Shown: piece by piece, positions 17,310 to 26,788 of the stretch
Position numbering within the stretch: position 1 is the stretch's first letter
How the letters are laid out: every line of letters starts with the position of its first letter
Source of the DNA: Deltaproteobacteria bacterium
GTDB lineage: Bacteria > Desulfobacterota > Syntrophia > Syntrophales > JAFGHS01
Direction: 5' to 3'
Length of the DNA: 52,281 nt
NCBI GenBank assembly: GCA_016928025.1
Contig: JAFGLN010000008.1
Span: 1-52,281, forward strand
Position numbers and translations under genes: made by a program
The notes under the pieces: model-generated
What the model saw: the letters and a program-made list of their open reading frames with translations, nothing else
Databases searched by the model: none
What the model was told of the DNA's origin: nothing

Positions 17310-18514
17310 TGCTCTGGAATGCCGTCTTACTGTCCCTCCGGGAGATCAAACGCAATGTTCTGCGGTCTTTTTTGACCATCCTTGGTATCGTTATCGGTGT
17401 CGCGGCTGTCATCATTATGGTAACCATTGGCGGTGGTGCCACCGCCCAGGTCAAAGAACAAATCGCCAGTCTGGGAAGCAATCTCCTCATGATCAGACCG
17501 GGCATGCATGTCGGCCCCGGCCGTGCCACAGAGCCGACACCTTTTAAAATGGCCGATGTCGAAACCATTGCCCGGCAGATTGATTCCGTTGTGGCCGCAG
17601 CGCCGAATTCCCGAGGGTCCGTTACGGCTATTTTCGGCAATGAAAACTGGACCACGACCGTTACGGGGACCGATAATCAGTATTTTACGGTTACCAAAAG
17701 TGCCATGGAACAAGGCCGGATTTTTACCAACTCCGAATTGCGTGCCGGCGCGCCGGTCTGCATTATCGGAGAAACGGTACGGAAGAACCTCTTTGGCGGT
17801 CAATTGTTTGTGGGCGAAAAAATCCGTCTACAGAAATTTTCCTGTGAAGTGATCGGGCTGCTCCAAGCCAAGGGGCAGAGCAGCATGGGCCATGACCAGG
17901 ACGATATCGTGATCATACCGTTGCGCACCTTTCAGAGGCGCATCTCGGGGAATCAGGACATCAGTCTCATTCAGGTTTCCATCCGCGAAGGTGTCGACAC
18001 GGAAAAGGCCAAGAGGGACATCGAAGACCTACTACGCGAACGTCGACATATCGCAACCGGGCAGAATGACGACTTTCAGGTGAGGGATTTGAAAGAAATC
18101 GCCACCATGCTGACCAGCACCACCAAAACCCTGACGGCTTTGCTCAGCGCCGTAGCGGCCGTAAGCCTTCTGGTCGGCGGAATTGGGATCATGAACATCA
18201 TGCTGGTTTCCGTTACCGAGCGGACGCGCGAGATCGGCATTCGCCTAGCCATCGGCGCCCTCGAAGGGGAAGTCCTCATGCAGTTCCTTGTCGAGGCGGT
18301 GGTCCTGTCCTCTTTCGGTGGGGTCATCGGGATCATCCTGGCGCTCTTATCATCTATATGGCTGGCCGGTCTGCTCAAGGTTCCTTTTGTTTTTAATGCC
18401 GGTGTTTGCGTCGTGGCTTTTTTGTTTTCCGCGGCCATCGGCGTCATCTTCGGCTATTTTCCCGCTCTCAAGGCCGCCCGTCTGGACCCCATCGATGCCC
18501 TGCGCCATGAGTAG
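17309..18514 (+). CDS. MacB-like ABC transporter permease (FtsX family)
   Basis: This is the membrane subunit of the exporter, 401 residues. Topology is the MacB type: one transmembrane helix at about 20-42 ([21 protein letters not shown]), a large periplasmic domain (about 45-270), then three helices at the C-terminus. Family motifs are [23 protein letters not shown], the [18 protein letters not shown] loop after the second helix, and [12 protein letters not shown] at the end. With the adaptor and NodT channel it forms a complete tripartite system for exporting a peptide, lipid or drug from the periplasm. The substrate is unknown. Confidence 0.95.
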   Translation: MLWNAVLLSLREIKRNVLRSFLTILGIVIGVAAVIIMVTIGGGATAQVKEQIASLGSNLLMIRPGMHVGPGRATEPTPFKMADVETIARQIDSVVAAAPNSRGSVTAIFGNENWTTTVTGTDNQYFTVTKSAMEQGRIFTNSELRAGAPVCIIGETVRKNLFGGQLFVGEKIRLQKFSCEVIGLLQAKGQSSMGHDQDDIVIIPLRTFQRRISGNQDISLIQVSIREGVDTEKAKRDIEDLLRERRHIATGQNDDFQVRDLKEIATMLTSTTKTLTALLSAVAAVSLLVGGIGIMNIMLVSVTERTREIGIRLAIGALEGEVLMQFLVEAVVLSSFGGVIGIILALLSSIWLAGLLKVPFVFNAGVCVVAFLFSAAIGVIFGYFPALKAARLDPIDALRHE

Positions 18515-18549
18515 GAAAGGAAAGGATGATAAAATATTCTAATATTTAT

Positions 18550-18578
18550 TTGACATAACAATTCGTTCTTCCTATACT
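18550..18578 (+). promoter_or_regulatory. Sigma-70 promoter upstream of the yihY-like gene
   Basis: TTGACA (18550-18555), a 17-base spacer and TATACT (18573-18578) form a near-consensus promoter. The transcript would have a leader of about 120 bases. The sequence just before the -10, TCGTTCTTC, also occurs in the acyl-CoA dehydrogenase promoter at 30377-30405. Confidence 0.8.
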
Positions 18579-18704
18579 TTTAACCATAAAATGCCATATC
18601 GCAACGCATAAGTGTGCAGGACAGATTTCGCCTCTGTCGTGTAGAGTTAAAGTTCCTGCTAACCCAGTGACTTAATTCCATACCTGATTAATCGGAGCAG
18701 ATTC

Positions 18705-20042
18705 ATGAAAGGTATCGGCAAGCCGCTGCAAAAAGCAACGGATTTCATTAAGGACGACATCTGGAGGATCCGCAGAACAAAACTTCCGCCCGGGAAATCT
18801 TTTTTTCTGACCTTGCTTCGGGTATTGATCCTGTCCGTCCGCGGTTTCGATGAAGACAAGTGTCAACTGCGCGCATCGGCCCTGACCTTCTATTCGTTGA
18901 TCTCCATCGTTCCGGTGGCGGCCATGGCCTTTGGGATCGCCAAGGGTTTTGGATTCGAGAAATTGTTGGAAACGCAGTTGCGCACTAAATTTACCGGTCA
19001 CGAGGAGGTCCTCGCCGCCGTCATTCAATTTTCCCATGCCCTGCTTGAAAACACAAAAGGCGGATTGATTGCGGGGATCGGGCTGGTGATTTTATTCTGG
19101 GCCGTCCTTAAGGTCCTGGGACATATTGAATACTCATTCAACGATATCTGGGGCATCAAGGAACGACGGACGTTCGGCCGGATGTTCGGCGACTATCTTT
19201 CGCTCATGCTGATCTGTCCCATCGTTATGATCCTCTCCGGCAGCGCCAATGTCTTCATCACCACACAGGTGACCCTGATCATGGAGAAGTTTGCCGTTTT
19301 GGGTGCCTTCAGTGCGCCGATCTTTTTTTTGCTGAAACTGCTTCCCTTTACGCTTTTGTGGGGTCTCTTCACCTTTCTTTACATTTTTATGCCCAATACG
19401 AAAGTCCGTTTTACGTCCGGTCTGCTCGCGGGTGTTATTGCCGGTACCATTTTTCAAATTGTTCAGTGGGGCTACATTACATTTCAGATCGGTGTCGCAA
19501 AGTACAATGCCATCTACGGCAGTTTTGCCGCTTTACCGCTCTTTCTGATATGGCTCCAGCTAAGCTGGCTGATCATCCTGTACGGCGCTGAATTGTCGTT
19601 CGCCTACCAGAGCGTCGATACGTACGAGTTTGAACCCGATGCGCGTCAGGCCAGTCATCGTATCAAATTATTACTTTCTCTCCGGATTATTCATCACCTG
19701 ATTCAGCATTTTGTACGGGGCGAGAAACCGTCGACGGCCGACGAGATATCCAACCGTCTGGAAATCCCCATCCGTTTTGTCAATGAAATCCTTTTTGACC
19801 TGGTGAAAAGCAATATTATTTCCGTTGCGGAAACGGAAGAAGGAGGCGAACGTGGCTACCAGCCGGCTCTCGATGTCAACATGCTAACCATACAGTATGT
19901 CATCGATGCTCTGGAGCAAAGAGGAATCAATACCATGCCCTTTGCCCATTCCCCCGAATTTGAGGTCTTGTCGTCATTGATGGAAAAGTTCGGGACAACG
20001 GTTGACAAATTGCCGGAAAACAAGCTATTGAAAGATTTATAA
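18705..20042 (+). CDS. YihY/BrkB-family membrane protein with C-terminal winged helix
   Basis: This integral membrane protein has 445 residues. Residues about 35-305 are the YihY (formerly 'RNase BN') domain with six hydrophobic segments and the marks LRASALTFYSLISIVPVAAM, EYSFNDIWGIKERRTFGRMFGDYLS and YGSFAALPLFLIWLQLSWLIILYGAELS. Residues about 330-430 are soluble and resemble a winged-helix domain (STADEISNRLEIPIRFVNEILFDLVKSNII), a common extension in deltaproteobacterial members. The biochemical role is not established; the old RNase assignment is not accepted for this family. GGAG lies 7 bases before the ATG. Confidence 0.88.
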   Translation: MKGIGKPLQKATDFIKDDIWRIRRTKLPPGKSFFLTLLRVLILSVRGFDEDKCQLRASALTFYSLISIVPVAAMAFGIAKGFGFEKLLETQLRTKFTGHEEVLAAVIQFSHALLENTKGGLIAGIGLVILFWAVLKVLGHIEYSFNDIWGIKERRTFGRMFGDYLSLMLICPIVMILSGSANVFITTQVTLIMEKFAVLGAFSAPIFFLLKLLPFTLLWGLFTFLYIFMPNTKVRFTSGLLAGVIAGTIFQIVQWGYITFQIGVAKYNAIYGSFAALPLFLIWLQLSWLIILYGAELSFAYQSVDTYEFEPDARQASHRIKLLLSLRIIHHLIQHFVRGEKPSTADEISNRLEIPIRFVNEILFDLVKSNIISVAETEEGGERGYQPALDVNMLTIQYVIDALEQRGINTMPFAHSPEFEVLSSLMEKFGTTVDKLPENKLLKDL

Positions 20043-20070
20043 AGTTTGACCGGTGAAACAGGCCGCAAGC

Positions 20071-20094
20071 AAAGAAGGTCGTTGTCCCTTCTTT
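20071..20094 (+). terminator. Weak terminator-like hairpin after the yihY-like gene
   Basis: AAAGAAGG (20071-20078) pairs with CCTTCTTT (20087-20094) around an 8-base loop, followed by ATAATAG. The stem is AT-rich and short, so this is a tentative call. Confidence 0.35.
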
Positions 20095-20241
20095 ATAATA
20101 GAGAACCGGTGGTCGGTTTGTGTTGGTAAAATATGCACCGGGACGTTCCGTGATTTCAATGTCGATTTATATTATGGACGTTTCCTTGTGCCTCTCTGAT
20201 GAAATGGTGTTTTCGACATAAAACAGAAAGGAGGATGCAAT

Positions 20242-21714
20242 ATGGAGTCAAACTTGACGGTATTGTGCAATACTTTACAGTCCGCCCTGGGAGGCCAAAT
20301 CCTGCAACTGCTGGGAGCGCTGGCCATCCTGCTGCTGGGTTGGCTGATTGCCGTGATCGTTCGTGCCGCGACCCGCAAAGGATTGAGATTACTCGGCGTG
20401 AACAAGCGCTTTGGCCAACTTACCGGCCAAACCATAGACATCGAAAAAGCGGTAGGTGTGGCTATTTTTTGGGTTGTATTGCTTTTTGCCTTGACGGCGA
20501 TATTTAACCTGTTCGACTTATCGCTGGTTTCCGGTCCGTTTGCGGCGCTCTTAACCCAGTTGTTTGAATACGCGCCCCGCCTGCTGGCCGGTTTGGTCCT
20601 GGCCCTGATTGCCTGGCTGCTTGCCAGTATCGTGCGCACGATAGTTGTTAAGGTGCTTTCCAAGACATCACTGGATGAAAAGCTTTCCGAACACGCCGGC
20701 ATGAAACCCATCGGCGGCGGCTTGAGTCAGGCGCTGTTCTGGCTGATTATTCTGCTTTTTGTGCCGGCCATCCTGGGCGCGTTGCAGATGGAAGGTCTGC
20801 TAAGCCCGCTTCGCGAAATGGTTGCCAAAACAGTCGATATTATTCCCAACGTATTGGCCGCTCTCATTATCGGGGGTGTCGGTTGGATCGTTGCGGTCGT
20901 GTTGCGCAACATCACATCCAATTTGCTGCAAACGGCAGGGGCGGATCAATTGGGTCAGCGTATTGGATTGGCGGAGTCCGTGCAGCTCTCCAGCCTGACC
21001 GGATTGCTGGTGTTCATCATTGTTTTCATTCCGGCGCTGATTGCCGCGCTCGACACGCTCAAGATTGAGGCCGTTTCCAAACCGGCGACGGACATGCTGC
21101 GTATGATGCTGGCGGCCGTGCCGCCTCTTATTGCGGCCGGTTTGATCCTGGTGATTACCTGGGTGGTGGTTTCTTTTGCCTCACGATTGCTGGCCAGCCT
21201 GCTGGCCTCCCTCGGCTTTGACACCCTGCCGGGGCGTGTAGGTCTGGCCCATGCGTTCGAAAAGACACCGGCCTCAGTCTTTGTCGGCCGCGTGGTCCTG
21301 TTCTTTGCCATGCTGTTCGCCACGGTGGAAGCGGCCAATCAGCTCGGTTTTGCGCAGGTCGGAAACATTGTGAGCACTTTCATTCGCTTTGGTGGCGATA
21401 TCCTGCTGGGTTCGTTGATCCTGGTCATCGGCTTCTGGCTTGCCGGCCTGGCCTATCAGGCGATTGACCGCGCCAGCGGCCCTAAGACCAGAGGGCTGGC
21501 CCAGATTGGTCGTTTTGCGATCCTTGCACTGGTCCTGGCCATGGGTCTGCGTGCTATGGGCATTGCCGACGACATCGTCAATTTGGCTTTCGGCCTGACT
21601 CTGGGCGCGATTGCGGTAGCCATAGCACTGTCCTTCGGCTTGGGAGGGCGTGAAGCCGCCGGAAAGCTCATGGATCACTGGCTGTCCAGGTTCCGCGGCA
21701 ATTCTCAATCCTAA
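20242..21714 (+). CDS. Membrane protein with MscS-like conserved TM helices (CmpX-like)
   Basis: The 490-residue protein is nearly all hydrophobic helices arranged as repeats. Each repeat pairs a helix rich in Leu, Ala and Gly with an arginine-ended linker (LLGALAILLLGWLIAVIVRAATRKG; RLLAGLVLALIAWLLASIVRTIVVKVL; VLAALIIGGVGWIVAVVLRNI). This is the 'conserved TM helix' family, annotated as mechanosensitive-channel-like and related to CmpX. The C-terminus LAFGLTLGAIAVAIALSFGLGGREAAGKLMDHW matches the MscS pore-helix region, but the large cytoplasmic MscS vestibule is missing, so channel activity is uncertain. AAAGGAGG lies 7 bases before the ATG. Confidence 0.8.
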   Translation: MESNLTVLCNTLQSALGGQILQLLGALAILLLGWLIAVIVRAATRKGLRLLGVNKRFGQLTGQTIDIEKAVGVAIFWVVLLFALTAIFNLFDLSLVSGPFAALLTQLFEYAPRLLAGLVLALIAWLLASIVRTIVVKVLSKTSLDEKLSEHAGMKPIGGGLSQALFWLIILLFVPAILGALQMEGLLSPLREMVAKTVDIIPNVLAALIIGGVGWIVAVVLRNITSNLLQTAGADQLGQRIGLAESVQLSSLTGLLVFIIVFIPALIAALDTLKIEAVSKPATDMLRMMLAAVPPLIAAGLILVITWVVVSFASRLLASLLASLGFDTLPGRVGLAHAFEKTPASVFVGRVVLFFAMLFATVEAANQLGFAQVGNIVSTFIRFGGDILLGSLILVIGFWLAGLAYQAIDRASGPKTRGLAQIGRFAILALVLAMGLRAMGIADDIVNLAFGLTLGAIAVAIALSFGLGGREAAGKLMDHWLSRFRGNSQS

Positions 21715-21852
21715 ACCTATTTTAGCGGACGCCGTGTGCCGATTACTTGAAGCGGCGGCGTCCGTTATGTTCCCAAACAGCCGGTTCTTTTCACGAGTGA
21801 TCCCCAAAAAGTTTTTAACTGTTGAAGGCGGAACGGAAAAGAGGGTTGAGAT

Positions 21853-22673
21853 GTGAATTGCAGAAAATTTATCCCTCTTATGGTTTGGTCCTTTTTAGGG
21901 GTAACGATTTATTTCGTGTGTATTACACCGGCGTTCGCATCAGACGGCTTTTTCCGACAAGAGACAGGAGAAATCCCGGACGTTACGTTAATGTCCGTAT
22001 TCGACAATTATCAGGTCGTGGCCGGATTAAAAACGGCCTGGGGATTCGGCACGGTCGTCAAAACCCCTAAAGAGATTTTGTTGTTTGATACGGGAGGAGA
22101 TGCCGAGACCCTGCTTTTCAACATGAAGAAAATGAACATCGATCCCATTTCGATTGATAAAGTAGTCATTTCTCATATTCATGCAGATCATCTTGGCGGC
22201 TTAAAGGGATTTTTGGAGAAGAACAGTGATGTCCAGTTTTTATTCCGTCTTCTTTTCCTGATTCCGTCAGAAAAACGATAAGCGGTCAAGGAGCCGATGT
22301 TGTAAATGTTTCCGGACCGCATCAGATCTCTGATTTTGTATTTAGCACGGGTGAGCTTTCCGGACCTCCTGCCGAGCAATCCCTGATTATTAAGTCTAAA
22401 AAAGGTTTAATTGTTATGACGGGCTGTGCCCATCCGGGGATTGTGGGTATTGTTAAAAAAGCCAGGGAAATATTTTCCGAAAAGGAAATACACCTGGTTG
22501 TGGGAGGTTTCCACCATCCCTCGGAAGCCGTGATTAAAGGGCTTAAGGAATTAGGTGTCGAAAAAGTTGCACCTTCACATTGTACGGGTGATCAGGCTAT
22601 AGACGCCTTCAGAAATGAATATAAAAACAATTTTATAACCTACGGCGTGGGGAAAATCATTGTGATCAGGTAG
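21853..22673 (+). pseudogene. Periplasmic metallo-beta-lactamase-fold hydrolase, frameshifted
   Basis: Two partial frames make one protein. The first (GTG 21853, GAGGG ribosome site) encodes a signal peptide ending near TPAFAS and the metal motif SHIHADHLGG, then runs into a stop at about 22281. From about 22233 another frame continues the same fold: VFIPSSFPDSVRK, then GADVVNVSGPHQISDF, the MTGCAHPGIV motif, VVGGFHHPSE and APSHCTGDQA, ending at 22673. The shift lies near GTCCAGTTTTTATT (22231-22244), at a five-T run, and one base change in length would restore a protein of about 273 residues. It is either a recent pseudogene or a sequencing error. Intact relatives include exported MBL-fold hydrolases like the pterin-related 'aminobenzene-phosphate synthase' group. 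Confidence 0.8.
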
Positions 22674-22735
22674 GGAAAACCGGGAGGGTAGGGCTTTTCT
22701 CTTTCACTATTTGACGGCATAGAAAAACAGAACTT

Positions 22736-23998
22736 ATGATCTCTTCACAATCCAATAACGCTGAATCGCTTACTTCCCCCAAAGGCGTCTATCGCAAGTT
22801 GCCGAGAGATATTTGGGCGCTGGGATTTGTTTCAATGTTCATGGACACGTCATCCGAGCTTGTTCATAGCCTCCTGCCCATATTCATGACCACGGTGCTT
22901 GGTGTGTCCATGGTCGCGGTTGGGTTCATCGAAGGAGCTGCCGAGGCGGCCGCCGCGGTTACGAAGGTGTTTTCGGGCGCCATCAGCGATTACTTCGGGA
23001 AACGTAAGGCGCTGGCCGTGGTGGGATACGGACTGGCAGCCCTGACGAAGCCTGTGTTTCCGTTGGCGCCGACGATTGGCTGGGTATTCGGAGCACGTTT
23101 TGTTGACCGCATCGGGAAGGGTATTCGCGGCGCACCGCGTGATGCCCTGGTTGCTGATATCGCGCCACAGAAGCTTTGGGGTGCGGCCTATGGACTTCGC
23201 CAGTCCCTCGATTCGGTCGGGGCCTTCATCGGACCGTTGCTGGCCGTCTTATTTATGATCTGGCTGGTAAACGACATCCGGGCCGTCATGTGGGTGGCGG
23301 TCGTACCGGCGTTCATTGCGGTGTTTCTCCTGATCTTTGCGGTGCGCGAACCCACGCCCTCGGACCATGCCCCCGGTCCCGGAAACCGCCTGACAATGGC
23401 TGATGCCAAACGCTTGACGTTGCGCTACTGGCTGGTCGTAGCCCTCGGTGCCGTTTTTACCCTTGCCCGTTTCAGCGAAGCGTTTTTGATTCTCCGCGCC
23501 CGGGATGTCGGGCTGGCCATTGGCTATGTGCCCGCCGTCATGATTGTGATGAATGTGGTCTATTCCCTGTTTGCGTATCCGGCCGGTGCGGCGGCCGACC
23601 GGCTTTCGGCGAGAAAGCTCCTGTTGTATGGCCTTGTCGTTCTCATTGCCGCGGATGTTGTCCTGGCGATGGCTGCTTCACCGGCGATGGCGTTTTTTGG
23701 CGCGGCCTTCTGGGGTCTGCACATGGCGCTAACCCAGGGATTGCTCTCGAAACTTGTTGCCGATACGGCCCCCACCGAGCTTCGCGGGTCGGCTTTCGGA
23801 ATCTTTAATCTAATCACCGGCGGTGCGCTCCTGCTGGCCAGCGTCATTGCAGGGTCGTTATGGAGCATCTTCGGCGCCTCGGCGACTTTTATGGCCGGCG
23901 CATCATTCGCGACGATAACGGCTGTGGGACTGTTCCTTTACCGGCCCAATACAAAAATGGCCGGGAAGGGGATTGGCCCGAAAAGGCAAAAAGGTTAA
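22736..23998 (+). CDS. Major facilitator superfamily transporter
   Basis: This is a 420-residue inner-membrane carrier with about twelve helices in two halves. The MFS signature after the second helix is visible as SGAISDYFGKRKALAVVGYGLAAL, and a second loop GARFVDRIGKGIRGAPRDALVADIAP is typical of the YcaD/UMF-like group of small MFS proteins. A related loop, AGAAADRLSARKLLLYG, starts the second half. The family often exports metals or drugs, but no substrate can be assigned. No clear ribosome site precedes the ATG. Confidence 0.9.
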   Translation: MISSQSNNAESLTSPKGVYRKLPRDIWALGFVSMFMDTSSELVHSLLPIFMTTVLGVSMVAVGFIEGAAEAAAAVTKVFSGAISDYFGKRKALAVVGYGLAALTKPVFPLAPTIGWVFGARFVDRIGKGIRGAPRDALVADIAPQKLWGAAYGLRQSLDSVGAFIGPLLAVLFMIWLVNDIRAVMWVAVVPAFIAVFLLIFAVREPTPSDHAPGPGNRLTMADAKRLTLRYWLVVALGAVFTLARFSEAFLILRARDVGLAIGYVPAVMIVMNVVYSLFAYPAGAAADRLSARKLLLYGLVVLIAADVVLAMAASPAMAFFGAAFWGLHMALTQGLLSKLVADTAPTELRGSAFGIFNLITGGALLLASVIAGSLWSIFGASATFMAGASFATITAVGLFLYRPNTKMAGKGIGPKRQKG

Positions 23999-24042
23999 GA
24001 TACATCAATAATCCAATCCGTGTTCCATGACAAGGAGGGCTT

Positions 24043-24441
24043 ATGGATCAATCAAACGACACCCATTTGAAGACGGTCGGCTACATCCTGTGGATCTTCG
24101 GCTTTACCGGCTCCCATCGATTTTACTACGGCAAGCCCGTCACCGGAACCATCTGGTTCTTTACCCTGGGGCTGCTTTTCATCGGCTGGATCATTGATTT
24201 ATTCCTCATCCCGTCGATGGACCGCCAGGCCGATTTAAGATACCGCAGCGGCAAGATCGACTACACGATCGCCTGGATTCTGCTGACGTTTCTCGGATTA
24301 TTCGGCATCCATCGTTTCTACATGGGAAAGTGGATTACGGGGATCGTTTACCTGCTGACGGCCGGTATCTTCGGCCTTGGATACCTGTATGACTATTGGA
24401 CCCTGAATGATCAGATCACGGTGATCAACAGCAGTTCCTGA
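24043..24441 (+). CDS. TM2-domain membrane protein with two TM2 units
   Basis: This is a 132-residue protein built of two tandem TM2 domains. Each has the motif G-x-H-R-F-Y-x-G-K with a glycine-rich turn and two helices: FTGSHRFYYGKPVTGTIW at about 20-37 and FGIHRFYMGKWITGIVYLL at about 87-105, the second ending GLGYLYDYWTLNDQI. Most bacterial TM2 proteins have a single unit, so this looks like an internal duplication. AAGGAGGG precedes the ATG. No molecular function is established for the family. Confidence 0.88.
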   Translation: MDQSNDTHLKTVGYILWIFGFTGSHRFYYGKPVTGTIWFFTLGLLFIGWIIDLFLIPSMDRQADLRYRSGKIDYTIAWILLTFLGLFGIHRFYMGKWITGIVYLLTAGIFGLGYLYDYWTLNDQITVINSSS

Positions 24442-24632
24442 GGCCACGATGATTAAGGACGGTAAGAACCGTTTATTATCGGATGATTTTCATTCTGATC
24501 GTACCGGTCATTCGTCCAGAGATCTGATGGGTTGCTGTCTTTGGACACAGAAAAAGTTAACGCGATCGATCCTCTTGTTTCAGAATGCGTGGTCCGGAAT
24601 TGACGGCGAAATGTGAATCGACGCGTCGAGGA

Positions 24633-25169
24633 TTAAGGTTCAACAGGCGAATCCAGTTTTTCGATCAGGCCGCCCAGAACGAGGGATGCGATAATCAGCC
24701 AGCACTGCAGCACAATCGTGAACATCAGGCCGAAATAATACACCATGACAGGCAAGAGCGGTATTTTGACGGCGCGGCTGTACAGGAATACCGCCGCCCG
24801 CCCGCTGGACATGCCCTGGTCACGCAGCTCTTTTAAAAAAGAAAACCAGATATAGATGGGACCGTGGCTGAGGATGCCCATGGCCAGGGCCAGGAGCCAG
24901 CCTTTGAGCCCCGATTCCCGGCCCATGTATTTCGATACCGTCTGAGGGGATACCAGGTAATTGACAAGGCCCATGAAGAGGATGACGAAAGTAAAGGCCG
25001 GCAAAAGGCGCAATCCCAGAAGGCCGCTTTTCATGAGAGACTGCTGTATTTCACCGGGTTTAAAGAAAAAAATGATGAGATAGGCCGCCAGCACCAATCC
25101 CAGGAAATAATAGCCTCCCTTGCTCTTCTGCTGTTTTCCCCTGCCCGGTTTTCCGGTTGTCTTTTTCAT
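24633..25169 (-). CDS. ArsP_1-type permease, C-terminal half protein
   Basis: This 178-residue membrane protein has about five helices and carries the motif GILSHGPIYIWFSFLKELRDQGMS, matching the second conserved half of the ArsP_1 (DUF318) permease family. I chose ATG 25169 (MKKTTGKPGRGKQ) because it overlaps the TGA of the upstream gene as ATGA; the longer in-frame start would run inside that gene. The partner upstream has the first half, so the two probably assemble as one permease. Full-length family members export organoarsenicals or have unknown substrates. Confidence 0.82.
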   Translation of the reverse strand: MKKTTGKPGRGKQQKSKGGYYFLGLVLAAYLIIFFFKPGEIQQSLMKSGLLGLRLLPAFTFVILFMGLVNYLVSPQTVSKYMGRESGLKGWLLALAMGILSHGPIYIWFSFLKELRDQGMSSGRAAVFLYSRAVKIPLLPVMVYYFGLMFTIVLQCWLIIASLVLGGLIEKLDSPVEP

Positions 25170-25621
25170 TTCAGCAGCTCCAGTGTTAATGTATTTGCCA
25201 GCGCCACGGCTATGGCCAGGAAAAAGCAAATCGTGTTTCGAATAACGGCAAAGTGATTTCCCAGAAAAGACGCCTCGATTTGCAGCTGGATTACACCGAC
25301 CGTTACCCAGGCGACGATGAAGGCGGTCACCGCGACAAGGCTTACGTGCTTTGCGATCAGTTCACCCCCGATGATGTAGCTCGTAACCGGATTGCCGCCC
25401 GAGATGCTTCCCACGAGCGATCCGACGATGGAATCCCTCAGGATCGATCCCGAAAAAAAGGAAGCGATCATGTCACTCGTCACGAAAGTCTGAAAAAGAC
25501 CGATCAGCAGCATGACGCCCACCAGCTGTGGAATCATGGAAGCAAAAGCCTTCAGGGCTTTGATCAAGGCATCGGCCGCGGAGCGGCGACCCTTTGCCGG
25601 AGCTTGTGTTTTGTCGTTCAC
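25166..25621 (-). CDS. ArsP_1-type permease, N-terminal half protein
   Basis: This is a 151-residue protein with four to five helices. It has the conserved ArsP_1-like segments MIPQLVGVMLLIGLFQTFV and VGSLVGSISGGNPVTSYIIGGEL, where GNP(V/A)xSY is the half-site motif repeated in the family. It overlaps the next gene by 4 bases, indicating coupled synthesis in a 1:1 ratio. Single-chain relatives contain both motifs. There is no ArsR-type regulator or other arsenic gene nearby, so the substrate is open. Confidence 0.82.
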   Translation of the reverse strand: MNDKTQAPAKGRRSAADALIKALKAFASMIPQLVGVMLLIGLFQTFVTSDMIASFFSGSILRDSIVGSLVGSISGGNPVTSYIIGGELIAKHVSLVAVTAFIVAWVTVGVIQLQIEASFLGNHFAVIRNTICFFLAIAVALANTLTLELLK

Positions 25622-25833
25622 CGAACATCCTCCATTGTGCCGTCTGTTTCACCGAGAGCGGCGCGAACAGTTTGATTTACCCCCCGGGGGAGTTTACCGA
25701 CAATTAAATGAAGAATATGACATAAAATGTATCCGAGTCAATAAAGGAATTACGTTTGCTGTCAGACTCACATCCACTGGACATGGAAGTAATGACGTAG
25801 TACACTTCGGCATATCCTACGATACGGACATTG

Positions 25834-26775
25834 ATGATGGATATTGAGATCATAGGCACGGAATCGCTGGGGGTTCGCGGGCTGTGTACCAAGGTAACGG
25901 TGGCGGACCGGACCATTGTGATCGATCCCGGCGTGGCTCTCGGATACCGGCGCAACGGCAGATTACCCCATCCTTGCCAGGTATATGCGGGGGTCCGGGT
26001 TCGCAGACGCATCATCGCGTCCGTTGAGAAAGCAACGGATATTGTTATCAGCCACTATCACGGCGATCATGTGCCGCTGGTTAACGCCAATCCTTTCCAA
26101 CTCGACGTACGAATGGTGACGGATGCCTGCAAAAATTCCCGCTTCTGGTGCAAAGCTCCTGATGATCCTGTTGCTGCCATTTCTCTGCGGTACAACGAAC
26201 TGTCACAGGCGCTTGGCCGGACACTCCCCATTGTTGAGGGGACCGGTGAGGGTGTGATGACATTTTCCGGGCCGCAGCCGCATGGTGAGTGGGGCAACCA
26301 TCTGGGGACCGTCATGATGACAAGAATCGCGGACGGAGGTGATGTATTCGTCCATGCGTCCGATATTCAGCTCCTCGATGACGGGGTGGTATCGGAGATT
26401 TTAGCATGGGAACCGGGGACCGTGTTCGTTTCCGGTCCGCCGTTGTACCTGCAGCGTATCGCCGCCGATCAGGTTGAAAAGGCGCGGCACAACGCCTTAA
26501 CTTTGGCCCGGCATGTTCAGACGGTGATCATCGATCATCATCTCCTGCGTTCCGAGGCAGGGTGCCGCTGGCTGGACGATCTCGCGTCGGAAACGAAGCA
26601 CAGGATCCTATGCGCGGCTGATTTTATGGGTCGAGACAGATTACTACTGGAATCGCGGCGGGAGCAACTTTACCGTGAGATGCCCGTGCCGGAGGGGTGG
26701 CATGAGGCCTATGCCCGGGGAGAAATTGATATCGATGCCTGCGTGTTCGAAAACATGAATGGCTGCGATGATTGA
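25834..26775 (+). CDS. UPF0282-type metallo-beta-lactamase-fold hydrolase
   Basis: This cytoplasmic hydrolase of about 313 residues opens with IGTESLGVRGLCTKV and DPGVALGYRRNGRLPHP, the hallmark of UPF0282 (COG2248), a family found mainly in archaea. The metal site is SHYHGDHVPL, and later ligands lie in VHASDIQLLD and IIDHHLLRS. Tandem ATGs at 25834 and 25837 are both possible starts; a TTG at 25831 is less likely. There is no signal peptide. The reaction is not established for the family; related MBL proteins include nucleases and Zn-dependent hydrolases. It is convergent with the hydrolase gene on its right. Confidence 0.85.
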   Translation: MMDIEIIGTESLGVRGLCTKVTVADRTIVIDPGVALGYRRNGRLPHPCQVYAGVRVRRRIIASVEKATDIVISHYHGDHVPLVNANPFQLDVRMVTDACKNSRFWCKAPDDPVAAISLRYNELSQALGRTLPIVEGTGEGVMTFSGPQPHGEWGNHLGTVMMTRIADGGDVFVHASDIQLLDDGVVSEILAWEPGTVFVSGPPLYLQRIAADQVEKARHNALTLARHVQTVIIDHHLLRSEAGCRWLDDLASETKHRILCAADFMGRDRLLLESRREQLYREMPVPEGWHEAYARGEIDIDACVFENMNGCDD

Positions 26776-26788
26776 GACTGACGGTGCT

